Of a stretch of DNA of 52,486 nucleotides, positions 7,167 to 15,424 are shown in pieces. Source of the DNA: Mesotaenium endlicherianum. Its lineage: Eukaryota; Streptophyta; Zygnematophyceae; Zygnematales; Mesotaeniaceae. Made by a program: the position numbers and the translations under genes. Within the stretch, counting starts at the first letter, position 1; the number at the start of each line of letters is the position of its first letter. Under the pieces are notes generated by a model, which did no database searches, was not told the DNA's origin, and saw only the letters and a list, made by a program, of their open reading frames with translations. The stretch covers positions 1 to 52,486 of the forward strand of contig WELA01002976.1 in the NCBI GenBank assembly GCA_009602735.1. The letters are read 5' to 3'.

Positions 7167-9005
7167 ATGCAAAAAGGCCAGATAAGGGTTCAGACGGAGA
7201 ATATCTTCCCGATCATTAAGAAATTCCTGTATAGTGACCATGAAATATTCCTGCGTGAACTGGTGAGTAATGCTGTGGATGCATCCCAGAAACTGAAAAC
7301 ATTGTCTTCCATCGGGGAGGCAAAAGGAGAACTGGGAGAACTGCGGATCGATGTGGTATTGGATGCCAAAGAAAAAACGCTCAGCATTATCGACCGTGGT
7401 GTGGGTATGACGGGCGAAGAAGTAGATAAATACATCAACCAGGTAGCTTTCAGCGGCGCTGAAGAGTTCGTGAATAAATACAAGGACGCTAATATTATTG
7501 GGCATTTCGGTTTGGGTTTCTACAGCGCCTTCATGGTGAGCGATAAAGTGGAAATCTATACCAAAAGTTTCAAGGAAGGCAGTGGTGTTTTCTGGAGCTG
7601 CGATGGAAGTCCCGAGTTTGAATTGTACAATGTAGATTACAACGAGCGCGGCACCAAGATCGTGCTGCATATCAATGAGGAAAGCGCGGAGTTTCTTGAA
7701 GCCGGTCGTATCAAAGGCATACTGGAAAGGTTTTGTAAGTTCCTGCCCATCCCCATTTATTTTTCAGAAGCAGGTGAAAAGAAAGAAGGAGAAGAGAAAT
7801 CTATCAATAATACCGATCCCATCTGGATCAAAAAGCCTTCGGAACTGGCCAAGGAAGACTATGAAAAATTCTACAGGGAATTGTATCCTTTCGGTGAAAC
7901 GCCTTTATTCTGGATACACCTCAATGTAGATTATCCATTCAACCTTACCGGCGTATTGTATTTTCCCAAGATCAAGCAGAGCTACGAAATACAGAAAGAT
8001 AAAATACAACTCTATTGCAACCAGGTATTCGTTACAGATGAAGTAAAAGATATTGTTCCCGAATTCCTGATGTTACTGCATGGCGTGATTGATAGTCCGG
8101 ATATTCCGCTGAACGTGAGCCGCAGTTACCTGCAAGGCGATCCGAATGTGAAAAAGATCAATGCGCACATTACCAAGAAAGTGGCGGATAAGCTGGAAGA
8201 AATATTCCGCAACGAAAGAACATCTTTCGAAGAGAAATGGGAGAGCCTGGGATTGTTTGTGAAGTACGGTATGATGACCGATGATAAGTTCCTGGAAAAA
8301 GCGAGCAAATTCCTGGTAATGGAAGATGTTGACGGAAAGTTCTATACACTGGACGAATACAAAACGGCTACCGAAACCCTTCAGAAAAACAAAGAAGGTA
8401 AACAGATCATCTTGTATACGACCAACCCGGTTCAGCAGGATGCATACATACAGGCAGCCAAAGAAAAAGGATACCTGGTGGTGAAAATGGAAACCCTGGT
8501 GGATGCCGCTTTCATCAATAACATGGAGATGAAATGGGAAAATACCAGTTTCACACGAGTGGATGCAGATATCGTAGACAACCTGATTGACAAACAGGAG
8601 AGCAGCAATACCGTATTGAGCAAAGAAGAAGAAGAGCAATTGAAAACGTTGTTCACTTTACAAATTGCCGATCTGAATGTTACGACAGAAGTAAAGGGAC
8701 TGAGCACCAACAGCGCGCCTGTAGTGGCTACACGCCCTGAATTCATGCGCCGCATGAAAGATATGGCAGGTGTAGGCGGTGGCGGTATGACTGCGTTCTA
8801 TGCACAAATGCCCGATGAAGTGACCCTGACAGTGAATGGTAACCATCCTATTTACCAGAAGCTTTTGAAAGAAACCAATGCAGATATACAACAGAAACAA
8901 GTGAGAACCCTTGCCGACCTGGCATTGCTTTCGCAAGGATTGCTGAAAGGCAACGACCTTACCAGTTTCATCAACCGTAATGTGGAATTGATGCAAGGAA
9001 ATTAA
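7167..9005 (+). CDS. htpG: Molecular chaperone HtpG (Hsp90)
   Basis: 612 residues. The GHKL ATPase domain shows ELVSNAVDA (Asn35), DRGVGMT and GHFGLGFYSAFMV. The middle domain includes WIKKPSEL and LPLNVSRSYLQ-type sequence (here IPLNVSRSYLQ). The C-terminal dimerisation part is degenerate but present. The ATG at 7167 is chosen since Hsp90 proteins start with this GQIRVQTENIF sequence; the frame is open 13 codons upstream without homology. It acts as a cytosolic ATP-dependent chaperone and stands alone, with a terminator about 50 bases after the stop. Confidence 0.97.
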   Translation: MQKGQIRVQTENIFPIIKKFLYSDHEIFLRELVSNAVDASQKLKTLSSIGEAKGELGELRIDVVLDAKEKTLSIIDRGVGMTGEEVDKYINQVAFSGAEEFVNKYKDANIIGHFGLGFYSAFMVSDKVEIYTKSFKEGSGVFWSCDGSPEFELYNVDYNERGTKIVLHINEESAEFLEAGRIKGILERFCKFLPIPIYFSEAGEKKEGEEKSINNTDPIWIKKPSELAKEDYEKFYRELYPFGETPLFWIHLNVDYPFNLTGVLYFPKIKQSYEIQKDKIQLYCNQVFVTDEVKDIVPEFLMLLHGVIDSPDIPLNVSRSYLQGDPNVKKINAHITKKVADKLEEIFRNERTSFEEKWESLGLFVKYGMMTDDKFLEKASKFLVMEDVDGKFYTLDEYKTATETLQKNKEGKQIILYTTNPVQQDAYIQAAKEKGYLVVKMETLVDAAFINNMEMKWENTSFTRVDADIVDNLIDKQESSNTVLSKEEEEQLKTLFTLQIADLNVTTEVKGLSTNSAPVVATRPEFMRRMKDMAGVGGGGMTAFYAQMPDEVTLTVNGNHPIYQKLLKETNADIQQKQVRTLADLALLSQGLLKGNDLTSFINRNVELMQGN

Positions 9006-9056
9006 TTGGCACTGTACAAATAGCTCAATATGCCAATGAGACGATGCAAAATAATG

Positions 9057-9088
9057 AAAGGCCGTTTACGAAAAGTAAGTGGCCTTTT
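9057..9088 (+). terminator. Intrinsic terminator after htpG
   Basis: AAAGGCC pairs with GGCCTTT, and the stem continues inward with G-U pairs to a GAAAA loop, about 13 pairs in all, followed by a T run. It ends the htpG transcript before the reductase gene. Confidence 0.85.
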
Positions 9089-9103
9089 TGTTAATTTCAA
9101 TTT

Positions 9104-10165
9104 ATGCAGGAACAGGCAGGCCCATCATCCATACGCTTAAAAGTGAAGCAGGTCATTCGTGAGACAAAGGATACCCGCTCTTTTATTTTAGAGACTATAG
9201 GAGATGTGCCCTTGCAATACATGCCAGGCCAGTTCCTTACTTTTCTTTTCAGGCAGAGCGGTGGTGCGGAAGCGAGGCGTAGTTATTCCCTTTCTTCAAC
9301 ACCTTTATTGAACGAGCCACTGATGATCACTGTTAAGCGCACAACAAACGGTGAATACTCCCGAAGACTGGTTGATAAAACGAAAGAAGGCGATGAATTG
9401 CTTACGATAGGCGCTTCTGGTTTCTTTACTTTACCAGCAAGGTGGCACCAATACGGGCAACTGATCTTTTTTGCGGCAGGTAGTGGTATTTCACCGGTCT
9501 ATGCGCTTATCAAGACCGTATTGTACAGCAACGACACACTTCGTGTTGTATTGATTTACAGTAACCGTTCTCCCGAAACCACCATATTCTACGAATCGCT
9601 GAAAGCATTGCAGCAGGCTTTTCCGGGAAGGTTTCAGGTGATCTTTTTATTCAGCACGGTTGCCGATCTTTCTAAAGCAAGATTGAATGTAGATCTCCTG
9701 CATCGATTGTTTGGTAGTCAACCTACTGAGCAATTGGGAAAGCAATTGTTCTACTTATGTGGTCCCTTTGAATATATGCGCATGATCACCATTGCATTGC
9801 AAGGTCACGGTGTGCCGCCGGCCAATATCCGAAAGGAAATATTCAATGTAGAGAAGCCACAGAAAAGGCCTGCCCCTCCCGATACGAAGCCACACCAGGT
9901 AAAGCTTTTGCTGGCAGGCAAGGAATATCAATTCGAAGTGCAATACCCTGTTACCATTTTACAAGCAGCCAAATCGTTGCAAATACCTGTTCCTTACAGT
10001 TGCGAAAGCGGCCAATGTGGAACCTGTGCTGCTACTTGCCTGGAAGGAAAGGTTTGGATGTGGCACAATGATGTGTTGTTAGACGATGAGGTAGCCAGCG
10101 GAAGAACGCTCACTTGTACCGGATATCCAGTAGGAGGAGATGTATTGTTGCATGTAGGAACTTAA
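9104..10165 (+). CDS. Ferredoxin-NADP reductase-type flavoprotein with 2Fe-2S domain
   Basis: 353 residues. Order of domains: FAD-binding barrel (RRSYSLSS near residue 59), NAD(P)-binding domain (GSGISP near 127, CGPFEYM near 218) and a plant-type ferredoxin domain at the C terminus with the C-x4-C-x2-C cluster motif (SCESGQCGTCAA) plus a final Cys near residue 342. This is the layout of PaaE/HmpX-like class IA oxygenase reductases, which pass electrons from NAD(P)H through FAD and iron-sulphur to an oxygenase or desaturase. No oxygenase gene is adjacent, so the partner is unknown. The stop codon overlaps that of recJ on the other strand. Confidence 0.88.
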   Translation: MQEQAGPSSIRLKVKQVIRETKDTRSFILETIGDVPLQYMPGQFLTFLFRQSGGAEARRSYSLSSTPLLNEPLMITVKRTTNGEYSRRLVDKTKEGDELLTIGASGFFTLPARWHQYGQLIFFAAGSGISPVYALIKTVLYSNDTLRVVLIYSNRSPETTIFYESLKALQQAFPGRFQVIFLFSTVADLSKARLNVDLLHRLFGSQPTEQLGKQLFYLCGPFEYMRMITIALQGHGVPPANIRKEIFNVEKPQKRPAPPDTKPHQVKLLLAGKEYQFEVQYPVTILQAAKSLQIPVPYSCESGQCGTCAATCLEGKVWMWHNDVLLDDEVASGRTLTCTGYPVGGDVLLHVGT

Positions 10166-11871
10166 TGATGTTCCGGGTTGCTTAGATTGAGATCGATGAC
10201 TTTCAACTGCAAATGCTTCTCCCCATTCCATTCATTTTCATCGATGGTGAAAACTATGTCGACAGGTGCGTTCATCTGCAACAAATGGAATTTGGAAGCC
10301 AGGTTGAATCCAATGCCGGTGAAACTGATCCTTTCCTGTTTTACTACAAAGCGGATATGGTGTTCTTTTACAACACGCGAATAACCTGTATCGGTTACGC
10401 GACGGGCAATGAATACGGGCCGCGCATTATCGGGCCCGAAAGGCTCCATCTGTTCCAGTATTTTATAAAGCGATGGAGTGATCTCTGAAAAACGAATGGC
10501 TGCATCAATGACAATCTCCGGTATCAACAAATCATCAGTGATCTGAGCGGCCACTACTTTCTCGAATGCTTCTGAGAAAGGCTGCACATTTTCAGGCAGC
10601 AAAGTCATGCCGGCAGCAGCAAAATGTCCGCCATATCCCAGCAGGTATTCGCGGCAGGCATAGATGGCTTCATAAAGATTGAAACCAGCCACGCTTCTGG
10701 CGCTGCCGGCAACATAATCACCACTGCGTGTGAGTACCACAGTGGGACGATAATATTTTTCAATGAGTCTGCTCGCTACGATACCCACTACACCTTTGTG
10801 CCAATGCTCCTGGTATACGACAGTCGTTTTCCTCTGCAGGTTTTTCTCATCGTTTTCGATCACCGCTAATGCTTCTTCGGTAATGGTGCTGTCGGCTTCC
10901 CGGCGATCGGCATTATCGTTGTGCAACATTTCGGCATAACCAAGCGCAGTTTGGTAATCCTGTTCAATGAAGAGTTGTACGGCTTTCCGTGCATCGTCCA
11001 TCCTTCCCGCTGCATTGACCCTGGGTGCAATCACAAAAACGAGGTTATTGATAGATAGCGGTTTGCTGATACCTGCCAACTGCATGAGTGCCCGTATCCC
11101 GTTATTTGGTGATTCATTCACCTGCCTGAGTCCGTAAAAAGTCAAGGTCCTGTTCTCTCCGGTGATGGGTACAATGTCAGCCGCGATAGCGGTAGCCACC
11201 AGGTCGAGATAGGGGAGATAAGTATCGGCAGGCAGCGATAGTTTTTCACTCAAAGCCATCATCAGCTTGAATCCTACGCCGCAGCCGCAAAGTTCTTTAT
11301 AAGGATAAGGGCAGTCGGCTTGTTTGGGGTTGAGTATGGCTGCCGCTGCAGGTAATACCGGTCCTGGCAAATGGTGGTCGCAAATGACAAAATCGATGCC
11401 CAGTGTTTGTGCATATTCAACCAGTTCTACCGACTTGATTCCACAGTCAAGCGAAATGATCAGTGTAAACCCTTTTTCTTTTGCAAGATCGATACCCGGT
11501 TGTGAAATGCCATAACCTTCACGGTAACGATGTGGAATATAAAAATCTATGCGGTCATAAATAGTATGAAGATAGCGAAAAAGACAGGCTACGGCAGTAG
11601 TTCCATCTACATCATAATCGCCGTAAACCATGATTTTTTCATGACGTTCAAAAGCCAGCATGATACGGTCAACGGCTTTCTGCATGTCTTTCATCAGCCA
11701 GGGACTGTGCAGGTCTGATAGCTGGGGACGGAAATATTGTTTTGCTTTATTAAAGTCATCGATGCCGCGCTGCACCAGTATACCACAGAGCGTCTGATTG
11801 ATTTTCAGCGCTTCATGGAGTGCCAAAGTTTTGGCCTCATCCTGCTTCGCTATTTGCCATCGTTTCTGCAT
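10162..11871 (-). CDS. recJ: Single-stranded-DNA-specific exonuclease RecJ
   Basis: 569 residues. DHH motifs are in order: VYGDYDVDGTTA (~80), LDCGIKS (~145), DHHLPG (~167), and the DHHA1 motif GGHFAAAGM near 410, followed by an OB-fold. RecJ degrades single-stranded DNA 5' to 3' in recombination and mismatch repair. The ATG at 11871 is used; it overlaps the polyprenyl synthase stop by one base (TGATG), so the two genes are translationally coupled. Its own stop overlaps that of the reductase gene on the opposite strand within a TTAA. Confidence 0.96.
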   Translation of the reverse strand: MQKRWQIAKQDEAKTLALHEALKINQTLCGILVQRGIDDFNKAKQYFRPQLSDLHSPWLMKDMQKAVDRIMLAFERHEKIMVYGDYDVDGTTAVACLFRYLHTIYDRIDFYIPHRYREGYGISQPGIDLAKEKGFTLIISLDCGIKSVELVEYAQTLGIDFVICDHHLPGPVLPAAAAILNPKQADCPYPYKELCGCGVGFKLMMALSEKLSLPADTYLPYLDLVATAIAADIVPITGENRTLTFYGLRQVNESPNNGIRALMQLAGISKPLSINNLVFVIAPRVNAAGRMDDARKAVQLFIEQDYQTALGYAEMLHNDNADRREADSTITEEALAVIENDEKNLQRKTTVVYQEHWHKGVVGIVASRLIEKYYRPTVVLTRSGDYVAGSARSVAGFNLYEAIYACREYLLGYGGHFAAAGMTLLPENVQPFSEAFEKVVAAQITDDLLIPEIVIDAAIRFSEITPSLYKILEQMEPFGPDNARPVFIARRVTDTGYSRVVKEHHIRFVVKQERISFTGIGFNLASKFHLLQMNAPVDIVFTIDENEWNGEKHLQLKVIDLNLSNPEHH

Positions 11872-12833
11872 CAATATTCCCGGTCTGTGGTATAACGCAC
11901 CAGCTCTTCAAGTGCGCTTCGCACAGGCGATTCGGGAAATTCGTGCAGAATGGCCAGGGCCTCATTGCGGTAGCTCAGCATTTTTTCCGTAGCATACCGG
12001 ATACCGCCTGACTGGGTAACCGCGTCGATGACGAATTTCACTTTATCTTTTTGCTGGTTCTCGTTCCTGATGATGTAAATAAGTTTTTTCTTCAGTTCTT
12101 TTTCGCAATGATTGAGGGTATAGATCAAAGGCAGGGTCAGTTTTTTTTCTTTGATGTCGTTACCGGTGGGCTTGCCTATATCCTGGCTGCCATAATCGAA
12201 CAGATCATCTTTTATCTGGAAGGCCATGCCCACTTTTTCACCAAAAAGCCTCATTTTTTCAACAGGTACCGGCGAATCGAAGGTAGTAGAAGCGCCGGCC
12301 GCACAAGCCGATGCCAGCAAAGAGGCGGTTTTGCCGTTAATAATTTCGTAATAAGTGGCTTCTTCCAGGTTAAGTTTTCGTGACTTCTCCATCTGCAACA
12401 GTTCTCCTTCGCTCATTAGTCTTACTGCTTCGGTGAGGATTTCCAATACACGATGATCTTTATTATTGAGTGACAGGAGGAGCCCTTTCGACAGCAAATA
12501 ATCTCCTACCAACACGGCTATTTTGTTTTTCCAAAGCGCATTAATGGAAAAAAATCCCCTTCTTTCCAGGGCATCATCTACTACATCGTCGTGCACCAGG
12601 GTGGCGGTATGGAGCAGTTCAACCAGGGAGGCGGCGCGGTAGCTGCTATCGTTGATATCCCCGCCCAGCTTGGCACTCAGGAGTACGAACATAGGCCGGA
12701 GTTGCTTCCCTTTACGCTTTACTATATACTGCATGATCCGGTCCAGCAGGGCAACCCGGCTCTTCACAGCTTCCCTGAAATGGGATTCAAACCTTACCAA
12801 TTCCTCTGATATGACCTGTTTTGCTAAATTCAT
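11871..12833 (-). CDS. Polyprenyl (isoprenoid) diphosphate synthase
   Basis: 320 residues. Both aspartate-rich motifs are present: first VHDDVVDDALERRG near residue 80, second IKDDLFDYGSQDIGKPTGND near 212. GKQLRPMFV (substrate-binding Lys and Arg) is near 45. It makes a long-chain all-trans prenyl diphosphate, probably the quinone side chain. Chain length cannot be read with certainty. The start at 12833 (MNLAKQVISEEL) is preferred over one six codons upstream. It forms a coupled pair with recJ. Confidence 0.93.
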   Translation of the reverse strand: MNLAKQVISEELVRFESHFREAVKSRVALLDRIMQYIVKRKGKQLRPMFVLLSAKLGGDINDSSYRAASLVELLHTATLVHDDVVDDALERRGFFSINALWKNKIAVLVGDYLLSKGLLLSLNNKDHRVLEILTEAVRLMSEGELLQMEKSRKLNLEEATYYEIINGKTASLLASACAAGASTTFDSPVPVEKMRLFGEKVGMAFQIKDDLFDYGSQDIGKPTGNDIKEKKLTLPLIYTLNHCEKELKKKLIYIIRNENQQKDKVKFVIDAVTQSGGIRYATEKMLSYRNEALAILHEFPESPVRSALEELVRYTTDREY

Positions 12834-13056
12834 TGTCCAAATATGCTGCAATATAGCAGGATAGATACAATATCAGATACAATAAACAGGGGTCAGGCAG
12901 CGTTATTTACTTTATAAATGTCTGTAAACCTGTTCGATGGCCCTTTTGGCTGTGAATAAAAAAAACCTGATAAAAGTTGGATGAATGTCATATACAGCAT
13001 ATTTTTGTCATGTTTTACTTGAGATCGGTTAAATTCTTAAATATCAATTATATCTT

Positions 13057-14592
13057 ATGGCAAGCAAAAAGTTACTTTCAGCCGCAGCGCTGGTCCTGCT
13101 GTTACAGTCGGTCGGTATTGCTCAGACGGATTGGGGTTGGGATTGGAAAGACACATCTAAAATCGCTGTGAAAAACCTTCCACAACACAATGAATTTCTG
13201 AACAATCAATACCCGTACCCGGCGCAGCCCCGTTCTCAGTGGGAACTGGGATTTGGTGCAGGCCCCTCTTTCATTTTCGGAGAGGTAAAAAGTAAAGTAG
13301 GATTTGGTGGTACTATCTCTTTGAGAAAGGCCTTCAGTCATACTTTCTCTTACAGAATTAATTACACTGGTCTGTTGAATTCCGGTGAACCTACTGTTTA
13401 TGGCACTTCTGTTGGTCAGTATGCCTACAAGAGCCAAACACATTCACTGGGTGTAGACCTGATCGCTTCTTTGAACTCCGCCAGTCACTACAGGGGCAAC
13501 CCCAAGACCAACATTTATGTGTTGGCTGGTTACAGCCTGGTAGGGCACAGGGTATTGTATAAGAAACCTGTTGGACCTTTCGCCCAGCCTGGTGGCTACA
13601 ACACCTATTATGGTATTGGCGATCCTAACTCACAGAATGGTCTGATCAACACTTGGTTTGGTGCCAACATTAACGGCAGACAAGGTTGGGCAATTATGCA
13701 CATGGCTACTGCCGGTGCAGGTGTTGCTTTCAAGCTGAACAAGCAGGTTAATCTGGGTCTTGAACAGAAGTTCTACATGGCCGTTCCTGGTTATGATTAC
13801 CTCGACGGTTACAAAGGTGCTAACAGTACTAAAAACGACTTCATCTCTTTCACTACTGCCCGTTTGAACATCAACATCGGCAACACTTCTAAGAGAGTGG
13901 AACCTTTGTGGTGGCTCAACCCCAACAACTATGTATACAACGAGCTGAACTCACCCAAGCACATGAAGATGCCTCCGGTGGTTCTGCCTGACTCTGATGG
14001 TGATGGTGTTACAGATCAGTTCGACCTGGAACCCAACACGCCCAAAGGTGCACGTGTTGATACACATGGCAGAGCAATGGATACTGATGGTGATGGTGTT
14101 CCTGATTACAGGGATAAAGAGCCGCTGACTCCGCTTAACTGCTTCCCTGTGAATGCTGATGGCGTAGGTACTTGTCCTGAGCCTGCATGCTGCAAAGAAA
14201 TCAAAGACATGATGGCTAACATGAAAGCTGCTAAAGCTGAGTGCACCATCGGTGGATTGCCCAGCATCCAGTTCAAAGGAGCAAGCGCTAAACTGTCTAA
14301 AGAAGCACAAGCTTTACTGGCTGATGCAGCTGTTAAGATCAACGCTAATCCTAACTGTAAAGTAAAAGTGATCGGTTACGGTGCTTCAAGCAAAGCTGCT
14401 CAACAGCTGAGCTGGGAGCGTGTAAACGCTGTGATCAAATACCTGGTTGAAAAGCAAGGTGTTGCTGAAAGCAGGTTCATCTTCACTTATGGTCAGAATG
14501 GCGATGCCAACACTGTTGACCTCCAGGGTACAACTGAAGAAGGTCCTAATTCAGTACCGGCTCCTCACCCTAACCTGAAAAGCAGAAAATAA
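13057..14592 (+). CDS. OmpA-family outer membrane protein with TSP3 repeats
   Basis: 511 residues. A signal peptide ends near SVGIAQ. An N-terminal beta-barrel-like region (about 30-300) is followed by two thrombospondin type-3 calcium-binding repeats (DSDGDGVTDQFDLEP and DTDGDGVPDYRDKEP), a Cys-containing linker, and a C-terminal OmpA domain (~400-495). OmpA domains usually bind peptidoglycan through an Asp and an Arg; here the Arg in LSWERV is kept, but the GHTD segment reads GYGAS, so the Asp is missing. It probably links outer membrane and wall as an abundant structural protein. A terminator follows 34 bases after the stop. Confidence 0.9.
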   Translation: MASKKLLSAAALVLLLQSVGIAQTDWGWDWKDTSKIAVKNLPQHNEFLNNQYPYPAQPRSQWELGFGAGPSFIFGEVKSKVGFGGTISLRKAFSHTFSYRINYTGLLNSGEPTVYGTSVGQYAYKSQTHSLGVDLIASLNSASHYRGNPKTNIYVLAGYSLVGHRVLYKKPVGPFAQPGGYNTYYGIGDPNSQNGLINTWFGANINGRQGWAIMHMATAGAGVAFKLNKQVNLGLEQKFYMAVPGYDYLDGYKGANSTKNDFISFTTARLNINIGNTSKRVEPLWWLNPNNYVYNELNSPKHMKMPPVVLPDSDGDGVTDQFDLEPNTPKGARVDTHGRAMDTDGDGVPDYRDKEPLTPLNCFPVNADGVGTCPEPACCKEIKDMMANMKAAKAECTIGGLPSIQFKGASAKLSKEAQALLADAAVKINANPNCKVKVIGYGASSKAAQQLSWERVNAVIKYLVEKQGVAESRFIFTYGQNGDANTVDLQGTTEEGPNSVPAPHPNLKSRK

Positions 14593-14625
14593 TCTGAACG
14601 GTTCCTACCGTAAGGATTAAAAATA

Positions 14626-14662
14626 AAAGCCCCGTATCGTAAGATGCGGGGCTTTCTTTTTG
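14626..14662 (+). terminator. Intrinsic terminator, probably bidirectional
   Basis: AAAGCCCCG pairs with CGGGGCTTT, with inner TAT/ATG pairs around a CGTAAG loop, followed by CTTTTT. An A-rich stretch before the stem would give a T run on the minus strand, so it may also end the converging HAD gene transcript. Confidence 0.88.
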
Positions 14663-14690
14663 TGAAGATGTATTTGATAAGTAGTATGTC

Positions 14691-15350
14691 TTAACTGAGC
14701 AGTCCAAAATGTAACTCGCCAAAATTCTGAAGCGAAGACAAACGTAAATCGGCCGCGCCCCATTTTTCTTCTTTTAATTCTGCAGCGGCGGGTACTACCA
14801 CGCATTTCATACGTGCTGCCTTGGCAGCAATCAATCCGTTGAAAGAATCTTCGAAACAAAGACAGGCAGTAGGATGGCTATTCAGTTCCTGTGCACAGTT
14901 GAGGTATACTTGCGGATGAGGTTTACCGTAATCGAGTAATTCGGCAGAACAGGCAGCGGAAAGAACATCTTTTATACCAGTCATGCGCACCACCAACTCA
15001 ATCAATTCCGGTGGTGAAGAAGTAGCCAGACCGATCTTGAATTCTTTTTTTAGGAAAAAATCAAAAATATAAGGTACACCCTGCATCACCCGTCCTTTGC
15101 GCTCAATTTTATCAAGTACAAGTGAAATGATCTTTTTTTCTGCCCGTAATTGTTCAGAAGGGTCGATTTTGAACCAGGCCAGCCACCATTGTACAAACTC
15201 TCTCGTACGCAAGCCGGTAGTGCTTTTGTATTGTTCATCGGTAAAGGATACGCTATAAGCTGCAAATACTTCTGATGCTGCTTCATTCCATAGTGGCTCG
15301 CTGTCGATCAGCAAACCGTCGATATCGAAAATAACGCTTGTTAACTGCAT
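14691..15350 (-). CDS. HAD-superfamily sugar-phosphatase-like hydrolase
   Basis: 219 residues. HAD motif I is FDIDGLLIDSEP (nucleophile Asp near residue 9), motif II ATSSP near 112, motif III Lys in YGKPHPQVY, motif IV CFEDSFNGL. The alpha-helical cap follows motif I, as in beta-phosphoglucomutase and the hexitol/2-deoxyglucose-6-phosphatase group (YniC-like), which it most resembles. It probably dephosphorylates a small sugar or polyol phosphate in the cytoplasm. It stands alone, with an exact -7 promoter element just upstream. Confidence 0.85.
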   Translation of the reverse strand: MQLTSVIFDIDGLLIDSEPLWNEAASEVFAAYSVSFTDEQYKSTTGLRTREFVQWWLAWFKIDPSEQLRAEKKIISLVLDKIERKGRVMQGVPYIFDFFLKKEFKIGLATSSPPELIELVVRMTGIKDVLSAACSAELLDYGKPHPQVYLNCAQELNSHPTACLCFEDSFNGLIAAKAARMKCVVVPAAAELKEEKWGAADLRLSSLQNFGELHFGLLS

Positions 15351-15367
15351 AATAAATTATTGAGGAG

Positions 15368-15375
15368 CAAAAGTA
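15368..15375 (-). promoter_or_regulatory. -7 element of the HAD gene
   Basis: On the minus strand TACTTTTG matches TAnnTTTG exactly and lies 17 bases before the start codon. No convincing TTG is found at the correct -33 distance. Confidence 0.5.
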
Positions 15376-15424
15376 TTGGTAGCAAAGCATAGATGCGTAG
15401 AACAAGCTGCTATTTTATCATAAC

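Noticed and set aside
6801..7670. A 289-codon open frame on the minus strand across the DUF5689-like end and htpG start
   Set aside because: It is antisense to two supported genes and has no family signature.
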